From positions 186,320 through 221,463 of the forward strand of contig NW_003113468.1 of assembly GCF_000003605.2 (NCBI RefSeq): a DNA stretch of 35,144 bases, given 5' to 3'. Under the pieces are notes generated by a model, which saw only the letters and a list, made by a program, of their open reading frames with translations, was not told the origin of the DNA and did not search any database. This stretch comes from Saccoglossus kowalevskii. Lineage: Eukaryota > Hemichordata > Enteropneusta > Harrimaniidae. Positions 11,081 through 22,630 of the stretch are shown one piece after another. Positions within the stretch are counted from its first letter, which is position 1. Every line of letters begins with the position of its first letter. A program made the position numbers and the translations under genes.

Positions 11081-13142
11081 TTAAAACGAAACTGGTTTTC
11101 CATTGATTTTAAAGTCATTATATTTGCATGGTTCTAGAAACGAGAGTATGTTAGTCTGCTGACATGCTGCTAAGTCATAGGGTGTCTCTTGTTCAACATT
11201 ATAAAGTCCAGCATCAGCATTGTACTGAATCAGCAACTGAGTTCCTTCTAGGTATCCTCGACCAGTGGCTAAATGAAGAGGTGTTGACCCATTGTATGTC
11301 ATTGGATCAACATGTGCGTTAAATGTACCCAGAAGATATCTTGCCAAGTCTGTGTTCTGTCCTTCAATGGCATAATGTAATGCAGTACGACCACTCTTGC
11401 CATCCCCTGCATTAATATCTGCACCAAGGCGAACAAGATAGTCCAACACATAGACATGGTTACCAGATGCTGCCAAATGAACGCAAGTTAAACCTGGAAA
11501 AGCAAATGAGGAAACATTCAATACCAAAATTAGGAAGTTTTATTTTTTCAACTCCTGGAACTTTTACAGGATATAGTACTAGTACTCTAGATAAATGTAT
11601 CTAGATGGTTTCAGACAAAGGGACTTGTATTGGGGAAAATAAGGGGAATTCCCATATGCAAATAAGCCCTCATTTCCATATCTGGACAAAAGAATATTTA
11701 TATTTACCTTCATAGTTTCGGAGCTCCAAATCTTGGGGCATCTGTGTCCTAACACCTCTACGTTGCATTTGTCTACACTCCAGATTGTTTGGTGGAATGG
11801 TTAGGGCTTTAACTGTTTCAAGATCACCATTTTCACAGGCTAAATGCAGCGGTGTTTGCCCATGTCGATCTCTGGCATCAACAGTAGCACCAGCTATGAC
11901 AAGTTTTCGAGAAACTCTAGACATCTTTAGATATGAAGCTAGATGCAAAGGTGTCTGAAGTAAAAACAAAAATGAACATTTAGTATCTATACCTATACAT
12001 CACTCAGCAGAGATGTTGTCGAAAAAATGCCTGAACATCATGCAACCACACAACTGATAAAAATCAATGATAAAGTGAAATAAAACTGCCCATACCTGAA
12101 GAAGACTGTTATAGATATCAAGTTGTGCAGATGATGGTGCTTGCTTTATAATTATATCCACAACATCTTCTCTATTATGTATGATTGCTAGATGTAGATC
12201 TCTATAAAAAAAAAACATAGTAACATTTAATATCAGGTTACAAGTGTTCAAAGATATTAACATGCAGCATTTGATCAGAAAAATAACACTCACAAAAAGA
12301 GCACAAATTGTTGTTCCCTGTACCAGGTTCAAATACAATAATTGTTATTTGCAAGTAAATAATGGAAATTGATGGATAAACTATTTCCCTATCTGATAGT
12401 CTACACGCCCTGAATGGTTGTATGACTAAACATCCACAGTTCAGTAAACAACGAAATAGGAAGAGAGCAACGACCGCTTATTGACTAATTAGCATATCCT
12501 TTTATAGCAAAGGGAATTTACGTGGATGTTTGTTCGAGGGAAATAACCAGGGAATTACCGAAGCTTCTCACAATACGTTCGAAACCAGTTAAAACGTGTT
12601 ATGACGACATTCGCAACTATGACGACTTACAATATTAAATTATTATACTTCAAGTGAAAAAAATACGATACTTGTTCTAAACCGGGGCTGAAACTTATTC
12701 TAAACTACGACAACAACAAAATTATAATTTGTAATACTTACGTGTCTCCGTCTTCGTCTTGTAGGAATGCATTGATTTGAACGACGTTTTGTGCTTCTGT
12801 GCTTTCTTCTTGAACTTGAGCCAGTGTAGTTACTCCCCGTAGTACATCTTGTTGAATTGTTCTATTATTTATGCTAGATGAAATGTTTAGATTACCAAGC
12901 TCAGTCGATAAAGACGTGGCGCAACTATCAGTGTCTATTTGCGATCCGAATTCGTCGTTAAAAGATCTAGTTGCAGAATCTCCAATTGATCCGATGCCAG
13001 AGTCCGTACAATTTTCCATGGGCGCCTTTATATTGTTAAATTTCGGGTCAAATTTGTAATATTCGCGAGCATCCATGTCGTCGGGGCTTACGGGCCCAAC
13101 ACAATCTTCGACAACATCAGGCGATAGCAGAAAGTCCGACAT
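11081..13142 (-). CDS. NFKBIA: I-kappa-B (Cactus/NFKBIA-like) inhibitor of Rel/NF-kappa-B
   Basis: Four exons, 13142-12742, 12201-12096, 11954-11708 and 11493-11081, join in phase with GT/AG sites to give 388 residues and a TAA stop. The start is the ATG at 13142 (MSDFLLSPD); the frame upstream has no ATG before a stop. Residues 47-52 read DSGIGS, the DSGxxS signal that IKK kinases phosphorylate and that SCF-beta-TrCP recognises. Lys39, eight residues before it, is a possible ubiquitin site. Residues about 135-370 hold six ankyrin repeats, several with the TPLHLA core, as in vertebrate I-kappa-B-alpha. The protein should bind Rel dimers in the cytoplasm, mask their nuclear import signal and be destroyed on stimulation. 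There is a 30-residue acidic and Ser-rich stretch before the repeats, but no obvious C-terminal PEST tail. A possible poly(A) signal on the minus strand lies at 10760-10755. The gene symbol marks the family, not a strict ortholog. Confidence 0.95.
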
Positions 13143-13201
13143 ATTGAATTCTTCGGTACGCGACGTTTCTGTGTTTCGAAAACTGGTCTTGTACCACACT
13201 A

Positions 13202-13209
13202 TATTTATA
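13202..13209 (-). promoter_or_regulatory. TATA box of the I-kappa-B gene
   Basis: The minus strand reads TATAAATA here, about 60 bases upstream of the chosen ATG. That spacing would put transcription start near 13175 with a short leader. A second TATAAA on the minus strand lies at 13332-13327 and could serve a longer transcript, which would carry a short upstream frame from the ATG at 13273. Confidence 0.55.
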
Positions 13210-13359
13210 AAACAGTTAATCGTGCGAGTTAAATCGATCTCTCAATAAGTCCAAATTATCCAGAATATCGCATGCAGCTGTGTAGTATGTGCAACAAATA
13301 TTGGATAAATTTACACATACGCACCCTTTATAAACCAGCCTAACAACTAACTCTTCTTC

Positions 13360-13370
13360 GGGAAAAACCC
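13360..13370. promoter_or_regulatory. Dorsal-type Rel binding site candidate
   Basis: GGGAAAAACCC fits the Dorsal-style pattern GGG(A/T)4-5CC(A/C). It lies about 220 bases upstream of the I-kappa-B start codon. A near match, GGTTCTTCCC (reverse GGGAAGAACC), sits at 13390-13399. Confidence 0.55.
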
Positions 13371-13424
13371 AGAGTGCTGATCATTCATTGGTTCTTCCCG
13401 TCACGTGATAGAATATAGAGATGG

Positions 13425-13435
13425 GGGGATTCCCC
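13425..13435. promoter_or_regulatory. Palindromic NF-kappa-B site
   Basis: GGGGATTCCCC is an 11-bp site symmetric about its central base, and its first ten bases fit GGGRNWYYCC exactly. It is about 290 bases upstream of the I-kappa-B start codon and upstream of both TATA boxes. A CACGTG E-box lies at 13402-13407, between this site and the GGGAAGAACC near match. Confidence 0.65.
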
Positions 13436-13449
13436 GTGTTGTGTGACGT

Positions 13450-16400
13450 GTGCAAAATATACAAGGTCACTGCATGCGTTAGTGAATAATCAATAGTGAA
13501 TAAGAGACTGGTACGGACATTTTGAGAACCAACTGAATCATTTCCAAATACAAATCAAAATTCATAAAATTCAAGCTATCAGAAGTTATTTTAGAAAATG
13601 CACAGTAATGATATCTCAGGGTGATGGAAGCATAACGAATGCACTATAACCTAAATACTAGTAAAAAAAACAATTTGAGAAGAATCAGGTTTCCACCACT
13701 ATTTTTCAGTGGTAAGGTTTCATAAAAAGATAATAAACGTGTATGCTATGTTTTTCGATACATTTCCTCTCAATTTTAGACTAAATAAAAGCATTATGTA
13801 GTACAACCGAGAGTAAAAATTGCAACATCCATTAAAACCAAAAGCCCCGGTTTCATTGAATAACGTGTGCATAAGAAACTATTGTCTCATATACTCGCAT
13901 AACACTGCGAGACTATTCTTTTTCACGGTTGTTTATTTTCCCATTTTTCAGACTTATCTCAGAAAAAAAGAAGCTTGCTGTCTTTCAATTTCAGCACAGT
14001 AACTGCAACAGCATACTTCCCCAATACTACCTATTTCTTTACACGTGGGTGACTACGGTGGGTCAATGCCCTAATTCACCAGTGCCTACCATTAGCATAT
14101 TTGTTAGACTCGTTCATAATGTTTTTGTTGTTTATTAATTAATTATGACCAATGACGCCTAATAAACACGATGCAACGTTTCTAACTAACAGAAGAAACG
14201 ATCGTAATCGTAAATAGTGCATTTATTTGAATGTAAAACATCTGACGACGGTTTTCTTGTGTATTTGTTCCTCTCCTCGTGTCACATGGTAAGCAACCAT
14301 GGGTAATTCCAGTCATCGTTGCGAATAACTTCTCGCTTGCGGAAATTTACAATTGTAATAGAACATCCTGCAAAGCAATGAGGAGAGAATTAATGGCACC
14401 ACCTTCCATGGGAAATGATTTCGTAGAAATTGTTGGTAAAAAGAGATCAGATCCATGGCAGAGACAAGATTTTGGTTATTCGGAAACTTCTTCGAAGATT
14501 GTTTATTGCGTATTTGCATTGGTGGTAGTATATCATTTGATGATGTCATCTTTCAAAAGAGATTTTTCTTTTGATATATATAAATTATAATATAATATAG
14601 TAATATATATATAAACTGTTATTCCACGAATTTCCAGGAAGCTAAACCACGAATATATGTAATGTATTGCCGGACTATGAAACTTCATCGTACACTTTCT
14701 TGACTATTTAAAATTGTTGTCATAGTGAAGATGAGAGTCGTCTGCATTGTACAATACGAAACCCGTTGGGGCTACATTTAGCGATCTTTTGGGGGAAATT
14801 TCTTTCATATCCCTGACGTTTGAGAAACCAATTCTCTTGGGAGGTGAAGATTTCTTAGTAATTATACAATCATGTCTGTAAGCCGCGATGTTAGACTCGG
14901 CACCCAGTCCCTTGTTGCAGCCACCACTGTGGCCCAAGAACGGGTGCCCGGCAAGGTGTGTCCCATTACATTTAAAACATACACTGTTGATGCCAGTGGT
15001 CAGTTGAAGCGGAGCGTGCAAGTGAGCTTAGGTTGTTTGCGCTCTGTCAATGTGCTTAGGGTACTAGTATTCGTTTAGCTCAGTTATTGTGCAACATATA
15101 TACATAATACTAGTCATGTAAGTAATCAGTTTGAGGAACCCAATCTCTGCAATAAAACAGCTAACTCAGACATTGAAGGTTAAGATTCAATGAATATAAT
15201 CCACATAAAATACAGTCCCCGAGTAGCAGTAAACGAAACCGAAATTTAAACTTTTCCTCAACTATTTTGCAACTCGCAGTATTCCGGGTAGTATTACGTG
15301 CTATAAAGCTTCATTACGCCAATGAAACACACACATAAATTTTACTGAAGAAAACGTCATGGATCAATTATATCACAATGAATATTCAGAGAAGAAGACT
15401 TTAGTTCGCATAGATCGACTTGTACAGCTGTCGACGTGTTATACGTCGTGTTTGAGTGTGCGATTACTAGAGTAGTTTTTATCAGATTTTTTTTTCAAAC
15501 TAAGAAATATTTTCCATCGGTAACAAACTCTGAATATAATTTTAAATTTTTGCTAAATTTTCATTAGGCTTAGTAGATATGTCAACTTTATTCATTCGGC
15601 GATACAACAAATATATTTTCTTAAATTTCGACTTCTCCTGTCGACTATAAATCATAGACAAAATCGTTTTTGTAGCATTTCGTGACCGTATCATTTTACG
15701 AGGCTGCTTTTCTCGTGGCTACAATAACTTGAGTAGATAAGGCACCAAGTTCAAATGGGAGAAACACCCGTACACAACTGTACTGTTAGTTCTCACAAGT
15801 CATAAAACCGTGACTTACTACTTTAAATTGAATCCTATACTAGTATTACAACTGTTATCAATTCAAACGTAAAATCATGCATCTGCAGCACCAGCCAATG
15901 GCAGTAGACAACAACTTACTGTCGAATGGGATAGTTTATTATGTAACATCGAAAACCATGAATAATTATTAATAGTTTATTTTAAACTTTGAATTTATAA
16001 AAAAATATTGTATTTTATTCTATCCAATCGGACATTATAATAATATCAGTGCGAAATTATGTTAACTTGATTGTGAGTTGCGCCATCAACGAATCTTTTC
16101 GTTCACTTGTGGGCAGCTCGTTGTTTTCGCTACTTTTCGACAACACGAAATATAAAATAGTGTTCTATCACTGATTTACTCATGCATTGTTACAGTAATA
16201 TGTCAGTCGTTTTGATTGTTTGTTGTGTTATGTTTCCAGAATTATGAGTTTATATAACGAATGGGTATATTTATGTTTACTTTATTGAAAATTTCAATTA
16301 TCCAATGTCATACAATAATAGCAATTCATCACGTGACTTTAATATCTTGAAATTTTTTTACAAGTTATACAACTTATTGTTATCCCTCAAGTATGAGACA

Positions 16401-17330
16401 GTCAAAGTTATTGTCCAAGAACAGCCCACTGATCGTTAAATTAATATTGATATTTCCCAGCGTATTTCTCGACTCATTTTACATAAGGTTAGTTTAGATT
16501 TAAACTAGGAAAGTTTTTTTTTGGCATAATATTTCACCTAAATGTACTATCAATATAATATCAAGACTTTCGTTTCACGGACCCATAGGCAAGGTTCTCA
16601 CACTATTGTTTACATACATTATCTCACGGCAAATGTTTTTCAAATTCTATTCACAAAATATGTAAGTAATCTGATAATAAACTAGTCCAATGTTCAAAAT
16701 ATGGTTTTTGAAAACGCACTGATTCATTATTTGTGAGCTGGCTGTGCAAATTAACATACATCTAAATTTTAAAAAAAAACTATAACAGTAAAAACGGACG
16801 CTGACAACTAGTACACATAGAGAATATGTTACATCACATACAACAAGAGCAAATAACAGTAATAAAAGTTTCCTGATCTTCTTTAGAAAAAAAACATGAC
16901 TTTATGATTTCCGCATTATATATATTAATTACAAATTGATTAAAGTGCATACACGTGTAAGGACCATAATTAAAAACTAGTTTAAGCATACAACGTTTTT
17001 TTCTTCTTCTGATAGCTGGTCATTGGGCAACATTGCAAGAAATTTACATGTCAACAGTTTGATAACCACGTCCACTAACGCTTACAAATTTTCTGTAAGT
17101 CTGCAACTCGAGGATACAGTAAGTACATTTTCGAGAATGTTTCGAACAGATATGACTCAGTAATGAAACAAAAAGATATTATTTTTTTGTTTGCGAAAAC
17201 ACTTTCTCGTGGAAATTTTCGATAACTTTAAATTGTAATTTTGTCATGTGATCCACTAACTAGGATTTTATCTTACTTTCAAACAACCTCAATACATCTT
17301 GATGTTATATTGCATCACTGTACCATAAAA
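13450..17330. other. Long intergenic stretch, no supported gene
   Basis: Open frames exist near 14279-14590 (plus) and 14704-15021 (minus), but neither begins with ATG at its full length and neither contains sequence I recognise. The rest is AT-rich, with short TA runs near 14570-14615. No tRNA, rRNA or repeat array was identified. Confidence 0.45.
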
Positions 17331-17332
17331 AC

Positions 17333-17338
17333 TTTATT
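17333..17338 (-). terminator. Poly(A) signal overlapping the Kelch-BTB stop codon
   Basis: The minus strand reads AATAAA across 17338-17333, and its central TAA is the stop codon (17336-17334). No other AATAAA is evident in the next several hundred bases. If used, the 3' untranslated region would be only some tens of bases. Confidence 0.5.
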
Positions 17339-20300
17339 TCGTGCTATTAGCAGTCTTATCTGCTATAACACAAGCTTTGCATATTTTAATAATACTTTCA
17401 AACTGAAGTACTTCAGCAAGTTGGAGAAGTTTCGGTAGTTTATCAAAATCTGTGATTGACAATGTGTATAACACATGTAAGACCAATTCGATGTCTGCAG
17501 CACTAACTCCGTAGATTTCTATGATTGTATATTCTCCGTCAATCCTTTGTAAGTTAATCGACATGTCTTCCGAATGTACAAAAACCGACGATTGCCCTGC
17601 AACATGAAGTAAAAATAGAGATGCCGTAATATAATTATGTAGTAAAAAATGTTTGTATGAATAAATAATTTAAGTGCTAATAAATTAGATAATATGTTAA
17701 TGTGATCAAAAATAACATTTGCGACGACATTTTAATCGTGATGGAGCAATGCACGCAACATTAAACTGATATTGTTGTAATATTTACTGATTCAAAGACA
17801 CATTTAATCCCTCAGAACAAAATGCACCATTTCGGCTTTTAAATTTGAGTTAGAATTATAATTGTATACCAAATACCGAGGTGAAATACCTGAACAAAAA
17901 CATTCACATGTAACGTCGGTGCTTACCTTCCATTAGAAGACGTCTACAGACTGGGCTTGAAGCAGCCAACACCATGCCATGTACGAAATAACATTTCCCA
18001 GTTGTTTTCAATTGAACGTCGCAAAGAAAACTTTCATTAAATAAGTCATAAAGACCTTGCAGTATACTCGAACCATATTCCGGATTCATAATGCCAAAAT
18101 CGCCTCCAGTTTGTTTTGAACTGCTTTCCCTTAAAAGTACAATATGGTAAAATATGACACATATAAAACAAACAAACAAGGCAGAAAATACAGAACACAT
18201 CATCATTCCATTTACATTTTAGATCATGTGATTCAATAATTTGTTTACATTCTGTCACGATGACCTTTAGGATATATGATATATGAATATACTATACGTT
18301 TCAATAGTCTATGTATTAACTTATTTTCAGGGACTCTGAGATAGAAATTCTCCAGCCTAGACAGATCATGGTGAATCGACAGTTTGACAGATTTAGATAC
18401 TTACCCTTTTATAACTACCGACTCATCTTCAGACAACAAATACTTCGGCACTTTCAATAAACATAATGCCTGACAGCCTTCAAATTGCAATAGAGGTGAC
18501 TCTACGCATGTCTTCTTTGAAGGGTCGTAACACAGAACACTTCTACTGACAATAAAATCATACTCATAGAAGTGTCCATGTAAGGCATAAATTTGACCAT
18601 CCTTGAAAACAGCTTTATACCCAGCTATTGTTGTACCAAGAGATCTGCCAGGAATCTGTATTGCTCCTTGTGTATCAGCTAAGACCCATGTATTGTTACA
18701 TGGATCGTACATCTCCATTTTCCACAAGCAGTTGATGCGATCATGGCTCAACCCCCCAATTGCATATATAGTATCACCTACAGTAAGCATACTGTGCCAT
18801 GTTCTTTCAATATTCATAGATTCTTTCATCTCCCACTCATCAATCTCTGTACAATACGTATATAGCTTCTTGCTGATATAATAAGGAGAGCCAGGATGAC
18901 CACCAGTGATGTAGAGTTTTCCCTTGTATGCTGTCCCAGCATGGGCATACAGTTTGACCGGTAATGGCTTGACCAATGTCCAACTATTAGTTTGTAAATC
19001 ATATACCTCTACAATGTTCATGCCATATTTGTCATTACAGTTTCTACCACATACTGCATATAGTTTTCCATCCAATGAGACAAAGCAGAAATCAGTACGT
19101 CTGTGATTCATTGGTGCAACTTTGGCCCAGCCACCATGCCTTGGGTCATAGCGATACACCTCATCTGTGGCAAATGTTGTACCACTACGGTCATCATCTA
19201 AAGCTTCATGGATCTCCCCACCGGCAATGTAAAGGACATTGTTAACAACAGCTACTCTATATGAGAGTTGGTTTACTGGCATTCGACTCAACTTTCTCCA
19301 TCTACCAATCCTTTTATCCAGTCTATGTAGATGAGCCTGTCGATTAATCGCTAAACCTTCCATCGAGATAAGTACCTCTTCCTCGTCATCTTCGTCTAAG
19401 GCATTTGTTTCAGCATGTCTTTGAGGAAAAAAGTGGTTGAGCTGTGCATGGATTATTCGATCTTGACTAACTGGGTCATCCATCTTGAAACAGTCTTCCA
19501 CTACACAATCAACAAGTTCTTCCACCTGCATGCTAGAAAATTTCACTGTTTGAAGCAATTTTGAAGCATCGTTGATTCTGATACCTTTGTTTTCTTTGAT
19601 CCATGCTTGTATGATATTGAACACCTTAAGTGGCTTATGACATTGGATTCTTGGCTGTTTCAATAGATACATCATGTTTTCCAGAGATAAGTCAGACAGT
19701 GTGGATTGGTAAGAATTTGCCACATCTATGAAGACATCCAAAAGGTTTACCACTTCATGTCGGCCTATGAATTCATCATGTAGATTGTACAAAGCTGCTA
19801 TGTTGAAGCTCTCCACAAAGTTCTGAGGACAGGTGCCTTCACGTAAAAACTGCAGACAAAGTTCCATTACTGCAGCAATTTGAAAATGACTTCCAGCATG
19901 TAGTACACCTATGAAATTGTCACCATCCAATGACAAACATCCAGAAGAAATATATTGCATTATCGCACAAAAAGCATCTTTGGAGATGCTGAAGATTTGA
20001 ATTTCCATTTGCTTTGTAGTACTCTCTTTCAATCCTCCTGTAAACATGACTTTAAAATAATCGCTACATGAAGATAATAGGGTTTTGCTACAAGAGAACT
20101 TCTTATCTTCTACTACTAAAACAACTTTATCGCTCTTAGTCATTATTTCTGACAATTTGTAAACTTGTTTAATTAACTTATTTGATTCTTCCCTTTGAAA
20201 ATTTGCAGCAACCTTATCCATGTCTTGGGAAATTACTTCACTTTGAGACTTCTCATCATTCAGACTTTCAGCATCATTTTCAACCGGCAATTTGTAAAAG

Positions 20301-22040
20301 TGTGGTCCTTGATCAATATTTTGTAGAGGTCCAAATAAACCTGAAATAAAATGTTGGTCTGATTATTATATATACTATCTGCATCACTTTGGTATCTTAT
20401 CTAATATACAAATATTGTAATATATTGCTAAACCCTCACATACACCTACACACAATGGGTAGCATATAATCATCATCTATTATCTTCCATTTGTAGTTTT
20501 TAAAACTTATTATGTAAATCATACTCATTTCTGTGAGTTTTAATTTGTATATGACTAACATTGAGATTAATTACTTATCGACATATTAGTGCTTAGTAAA
20601 GGGAAATGTGTTTCCATCGCGGAGGGGTTATTGCATTCCATACAATATAAACATATATAAATACATAAAAAATATAGAAAGGTACTTACGAATGCGTGAA
20701 AGGTCAATAGTGCCCTGTTCTGGTGTTAAATTCTTTTGTAGTTTCAATGTACAAATCCGTGGGTATGGCATTTTGTCGGTTTTCTGCATTAACTCCCAGT
20801 TATTCGCCTTCATGTTGTATTTGATTAATGTATTACTCTTATCACTCATAGCAACACTGTCAACTCCCAGAATATAAATCGTATCCTCCATGAATGTACA
20901 ACTTGGCCAGATGATTCCATGTGGGATTGTACTTCCCAGTCGTGACCATGAGTCGGTGCCTGGACTGTACAGATCAATAGTGTCTAGCATGCACCCATCA
21001 GAATTTTCTCCACCAATTATAAATATGCCAAATTTTGGGGTTTTGCAGGTGCCATGATTAGAACGGCTAACAAGGAGTGTTCGTTTTTGCGAAAATGTGC
21101 ACATGACAGTGTCAAAGCACATGTTTACACTGCTGCGTTTACATGCAGTACCAATTGTTGAATAAGCTGATCTTGATCCTTCAGATTGGTTACATCTAAA
21201 TTCATGCATGCCACCCATGATGTAGATGACATCATTAATTGCTTCTGCGCCATGACAACATAACTTATTAAGCAGATTCCCCACTACATGCCACACATTG
21301 TGTTTAGGGTCGTACATTTCTATGGTCGAGGAAATGTGAAAATGTAGATTGCCTTGTTCATTTACAGTGGAATTTATCCCACCAATAGCATACAAACGAT
21401 TCTTGGATGCCACCAGACTGAAGAAACAACGATTTTCTACCATTTTAGCCATGGGGCACCAACATCTTCTTTCAAAGTCATACAGAAATAATTCATTTGA
21501 AATAATCTGCCTTATGGTGGTGGGACTGTAAAAACTTCCTCCTGCAACATAGAGACTGTTGTTGAACGTTGCTATACCACAACCAAACCGATTCTTGATA
21601 TCTGGTACATCATATGAGTTGTCGTCTGGTCTAATATTAAAACAATGCATCCAACCCTTATTCACGTCCGAGCTACACTTAATAGAATGTCCTTCAATCA
21701 TCACAACGTTATCATCTAAGTTATCTTTACTGATTTTTTCTAGAGGTTTTCTCCATGGCAACAAGTGACGATTAAGCATGCGCGAGATTGCTAACTTGGG
21801 GCATCTGTTCAAGAATGGATACACATCACTGGACTCGCGGAGAGATGGAATATTTAAATGTTGAAGAAAATGGTCTATAGTAGGAAGGGTTTCTTTTTCA
21901 TTCAGCTTTGTAGTCATGTTTTCATTCCTTTCGACATTTTGTGTGGGTTTATCTTTTTCAGAGCCGTTTAGATGTGTCCTTTCTTGCAACAACTTTGTAA
22001 AACCTTCCCCAGAAGACTGATGAGTAGGGTGGTCTGACAT
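17334..22040 (-). CDS. Fused Kelch-BTB-BACK-Kelch-BTB protein, 1250 residues
   Basis: Four exons, 22040-20690, 20340-18405, 18129-17927 and 17596-17334, join in phases 1, 2 and 1 with GTAAG donors and AG acceptors. The ATG at 22040 has an in-frame TGA 18 bases before it. Residues 55-105 resemble the end of a BACK domain (RHLLPWRKPL). Residues 111-435 form about six Kelch blades (YVAGG, YAIGG, YIMGG, FIIGG motifs). Residues 516-617 are a BTB domain (LSSCSDYFKVMFTGGLKES), though the usual His of the AHR motif is Ser. Residues 620-752 are BACK and 772-1079 a second six-blade Kelch propeller. Residues 1120-1240 are a second BTB domain (GKCYFVHGMVLAASSPVCRR), split by the last intron, with no BACK after it. 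BTB-Kelch proteins usually recruit substrates to Cullin-3 ubiquitin ligases through BTB-BACK and the propeller. This architecture is far longer than the usual 550-650 residues. A poly(A) signal overlaps the stop codon. Met491 in exon 2 could start a conventional BTB-Kelch product, so separate transcripts remain possible. Confidence 0.87.
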
Positions 22041-22630
22041 TTTAATTCGAGTTAAGCTTCAAGTGATACAGTATACTGTAGGGAGATACAAGTTTAAAAA
22101 GTGTCATATACTAGTAATTTCGGACGCATATTATACTATACTATACTATACTATTAACATCTATTTAGAGTTTAGTTAATCGCACAAAACATCATTGTCT
22201 GAAAACTATAACTAAAGAACAAATTAATACGTCTTGTGGGCAAATTATGAAAGATACATGGCCAACAAATAGTTTAACATGACCTTTAACCTATCGGTAA
22301 AACCTACATTACAGTTTACAGGCAGTTCATAACATGAATTCAAATAAACTTAGTTGTTTCCTTTGTTGACTAATTTTTGTTAGGAAATATCACATAAATA
22401 TGGAAATCAACGTGATCAACTAAAATCTACTTGCTTATGTTTTAACAACCTCTATCAAACACGAATCAGCATAGTATTTTACGATTGATGCTATATTAAC
22501 AATAGTCCCTGTGTTTACATGACCCTCAGCATAGAAATAAATTTACTTGTTTTCATAATCAGAATTGCAATCAATTGTTATTTTAATGAATTTTGATTAT
22601 TATTATTTTTTTGAATATTGTTATTTTAAT
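22041..22630. other. 5' flank of the Kelch-BTB gene
   Basis: No coding frame is seen. An ATACT pentamer repeat of about five units lies at 22131-22154. No clear TATA box or initiator could be assigned. Confidence 0.45.

Noticed and set aside
13143-13199. 19-codon N-terminal extension of the I-kappa-B frame
   Set aside because: It would need a GTG start and lies where the leader should be, close to the TATA box.
14279-14590. Plus-strand open frame, 103 codons
   Set aside because: The frame opens at GTG, not ATG. The protein matches nothing I recognise, and a competing open frame lies on the other strand.
14704-15021. Minus-strand open frame with a Cys/His-rich look
   Set aside because: It opens at TTG, its first ATG is late in the frame, and no splice-bounded partner exons were found. 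It could be an exon, but I cannot support that.
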